From the NCBI RefSeq assembly GCF_021654135.1, contig NZ_JAKGSD010000007.1, forward strand, positions 124,001-188,000: a stretch of 64,000 nucleotides of DNA, written 5' to 3'. This document shows positions 63,845 through 64,000 of the stretch, piece by piece (position 1 is the stretch's first letter; every line of letters starts with the position of its first letter). Position numbers and translations under genes: made by a program. This DNA comes from Amycolatopsis tucumanensis. Its GTDB lineage: Bacteria > Actinomycetota > Actinomycetes > Mycobacteriales > Pseudonocardiaceae. The notes beneath the pieces are model-generated. The model ran no database searches and was not told where the DNA came from. It saw nothing but the letters and a program-made list of their open reading frames with translations.

Positions 63845-64000
63845 CCGGGGTGGACCTGAACGCGGATCTCGGTGAGGGGTTCGGGATCTGGCACCTCACC
63901 GAAGACGACGCGCTGCTGGAGATCGTGTCCAGCGCGAACGTGGCGTGTGGTTTCCACGCGGGGGACCCGAGCGTGCTGCGGCGCGTGACGGCTTCCGCGG
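63841..64000 (+). CDS. pxpA: 5-oxoprolinase subunit A (LamB/YcsF family), 3'-truncated by window edge
   Basis: First 53 residues only. The GTG start overlaps the cobN stop. [14 protein letters not shown] and the following [15 protein letters not shown] are the diagnostic LamB/YcsF motifs; the full protein would be about 250 residues. With PxpB/C it hydrolyses 5-oxoproline. Coupling to cobN is positional only. Confidence 0.9.
   Translation, partial: MTGVDLNADLGEGFGIWHLTEDDALLEIVSSANVACGFHAGDPSVLRRVTASA

Overview
The window is a GC-saturated actinomycete chromosome segment. A terminal Emb-type arabinosyltransferase (51471-54683), a C/D-type DyP peroxidase, very tight ATGA/GTGA gene overlaps and many apparently leaderless starts point to the Pseudonocardiaceae, most likely an Amycolatopsis-like strain. 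This is inferred from gene content; no rRNA or other marker gene is present. I saw no tRNA, rRNA, CRISPR array, transposase or phage gene.

Layout. 1-5221: the 3' part of mtnA, a secreted sedolisin protease, two small genes each preceded by a near-identical hairpin/promoter cassette, and a decayed remnant of an alpha/beta-hydrolase and an AraC regulator. 5222-12052: a soluble GAF histidine kinase and its NarL-type response regulator, divergent from a five-gene branched-chain amino acid-type ABC importer (order F-G-H-M-K). 12053-16373: an ABC exporter divergent from its TetR regulator over a double palindromic operator, then a hydratase/decarboxylase pair of the meta-cleavage type. 16547-20038: a membrane phosphodiesterase, a DedA protein and a UlaG-like hydrolase. 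20039-26499: a long structured leader and gltBD (NADPH glutamate synthase). 26565-31761: a small redox/SnoaL/AOC-barrel cluster with a LysR regulator, a DyP peroxidase and a DeoR regulator.

32173-63844 is a cobalamin (B12) biosynthesis region. Corrin-ring genes are cobIJ, cobG, cobM, cbiD, cobK, cobL, cobH, cobB, cobN and a fused ChlI/ChlD-type chelatase. Finishing genes are cobO, cobQ, cobD, cobC, cobU, cobT, cobS and bluB. A cobalamin riboswitch precedes the chelatase-cobO-cobB-cobC operon. The route is a hybrid: it has the oxygen-dependent CobG but uses CbiD, with no cobF seen. The arabinosyltransferase and an ABC exporter with an XRE regulator sit inside the region. A partial pxpA ends the window.

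The most unusual part is a four-gene block (37225-41740) lying between cobS and cobC. It encodes a Crp/Fnr-type cyclic-nucleotide-binding regulator, a class III nucleotide-cyclase-like protein, a large protein with a degenerate P-loop, and a two-helix SPFH-like membrane protein. The cyclase tail and the P-loop protein head share a G-P-x-H-x-G-S-G-x-Q motif. I propose this as a candidate nucleotide-signalling, possibly immune, system. Other notable items are a 110-bp tandem duplication across the cobS start, a degenerate repeat tract that reiterates the 3' end of cobQ, and two copies of a roughly 100-nt nested-palindrome element at convergent gene ends.
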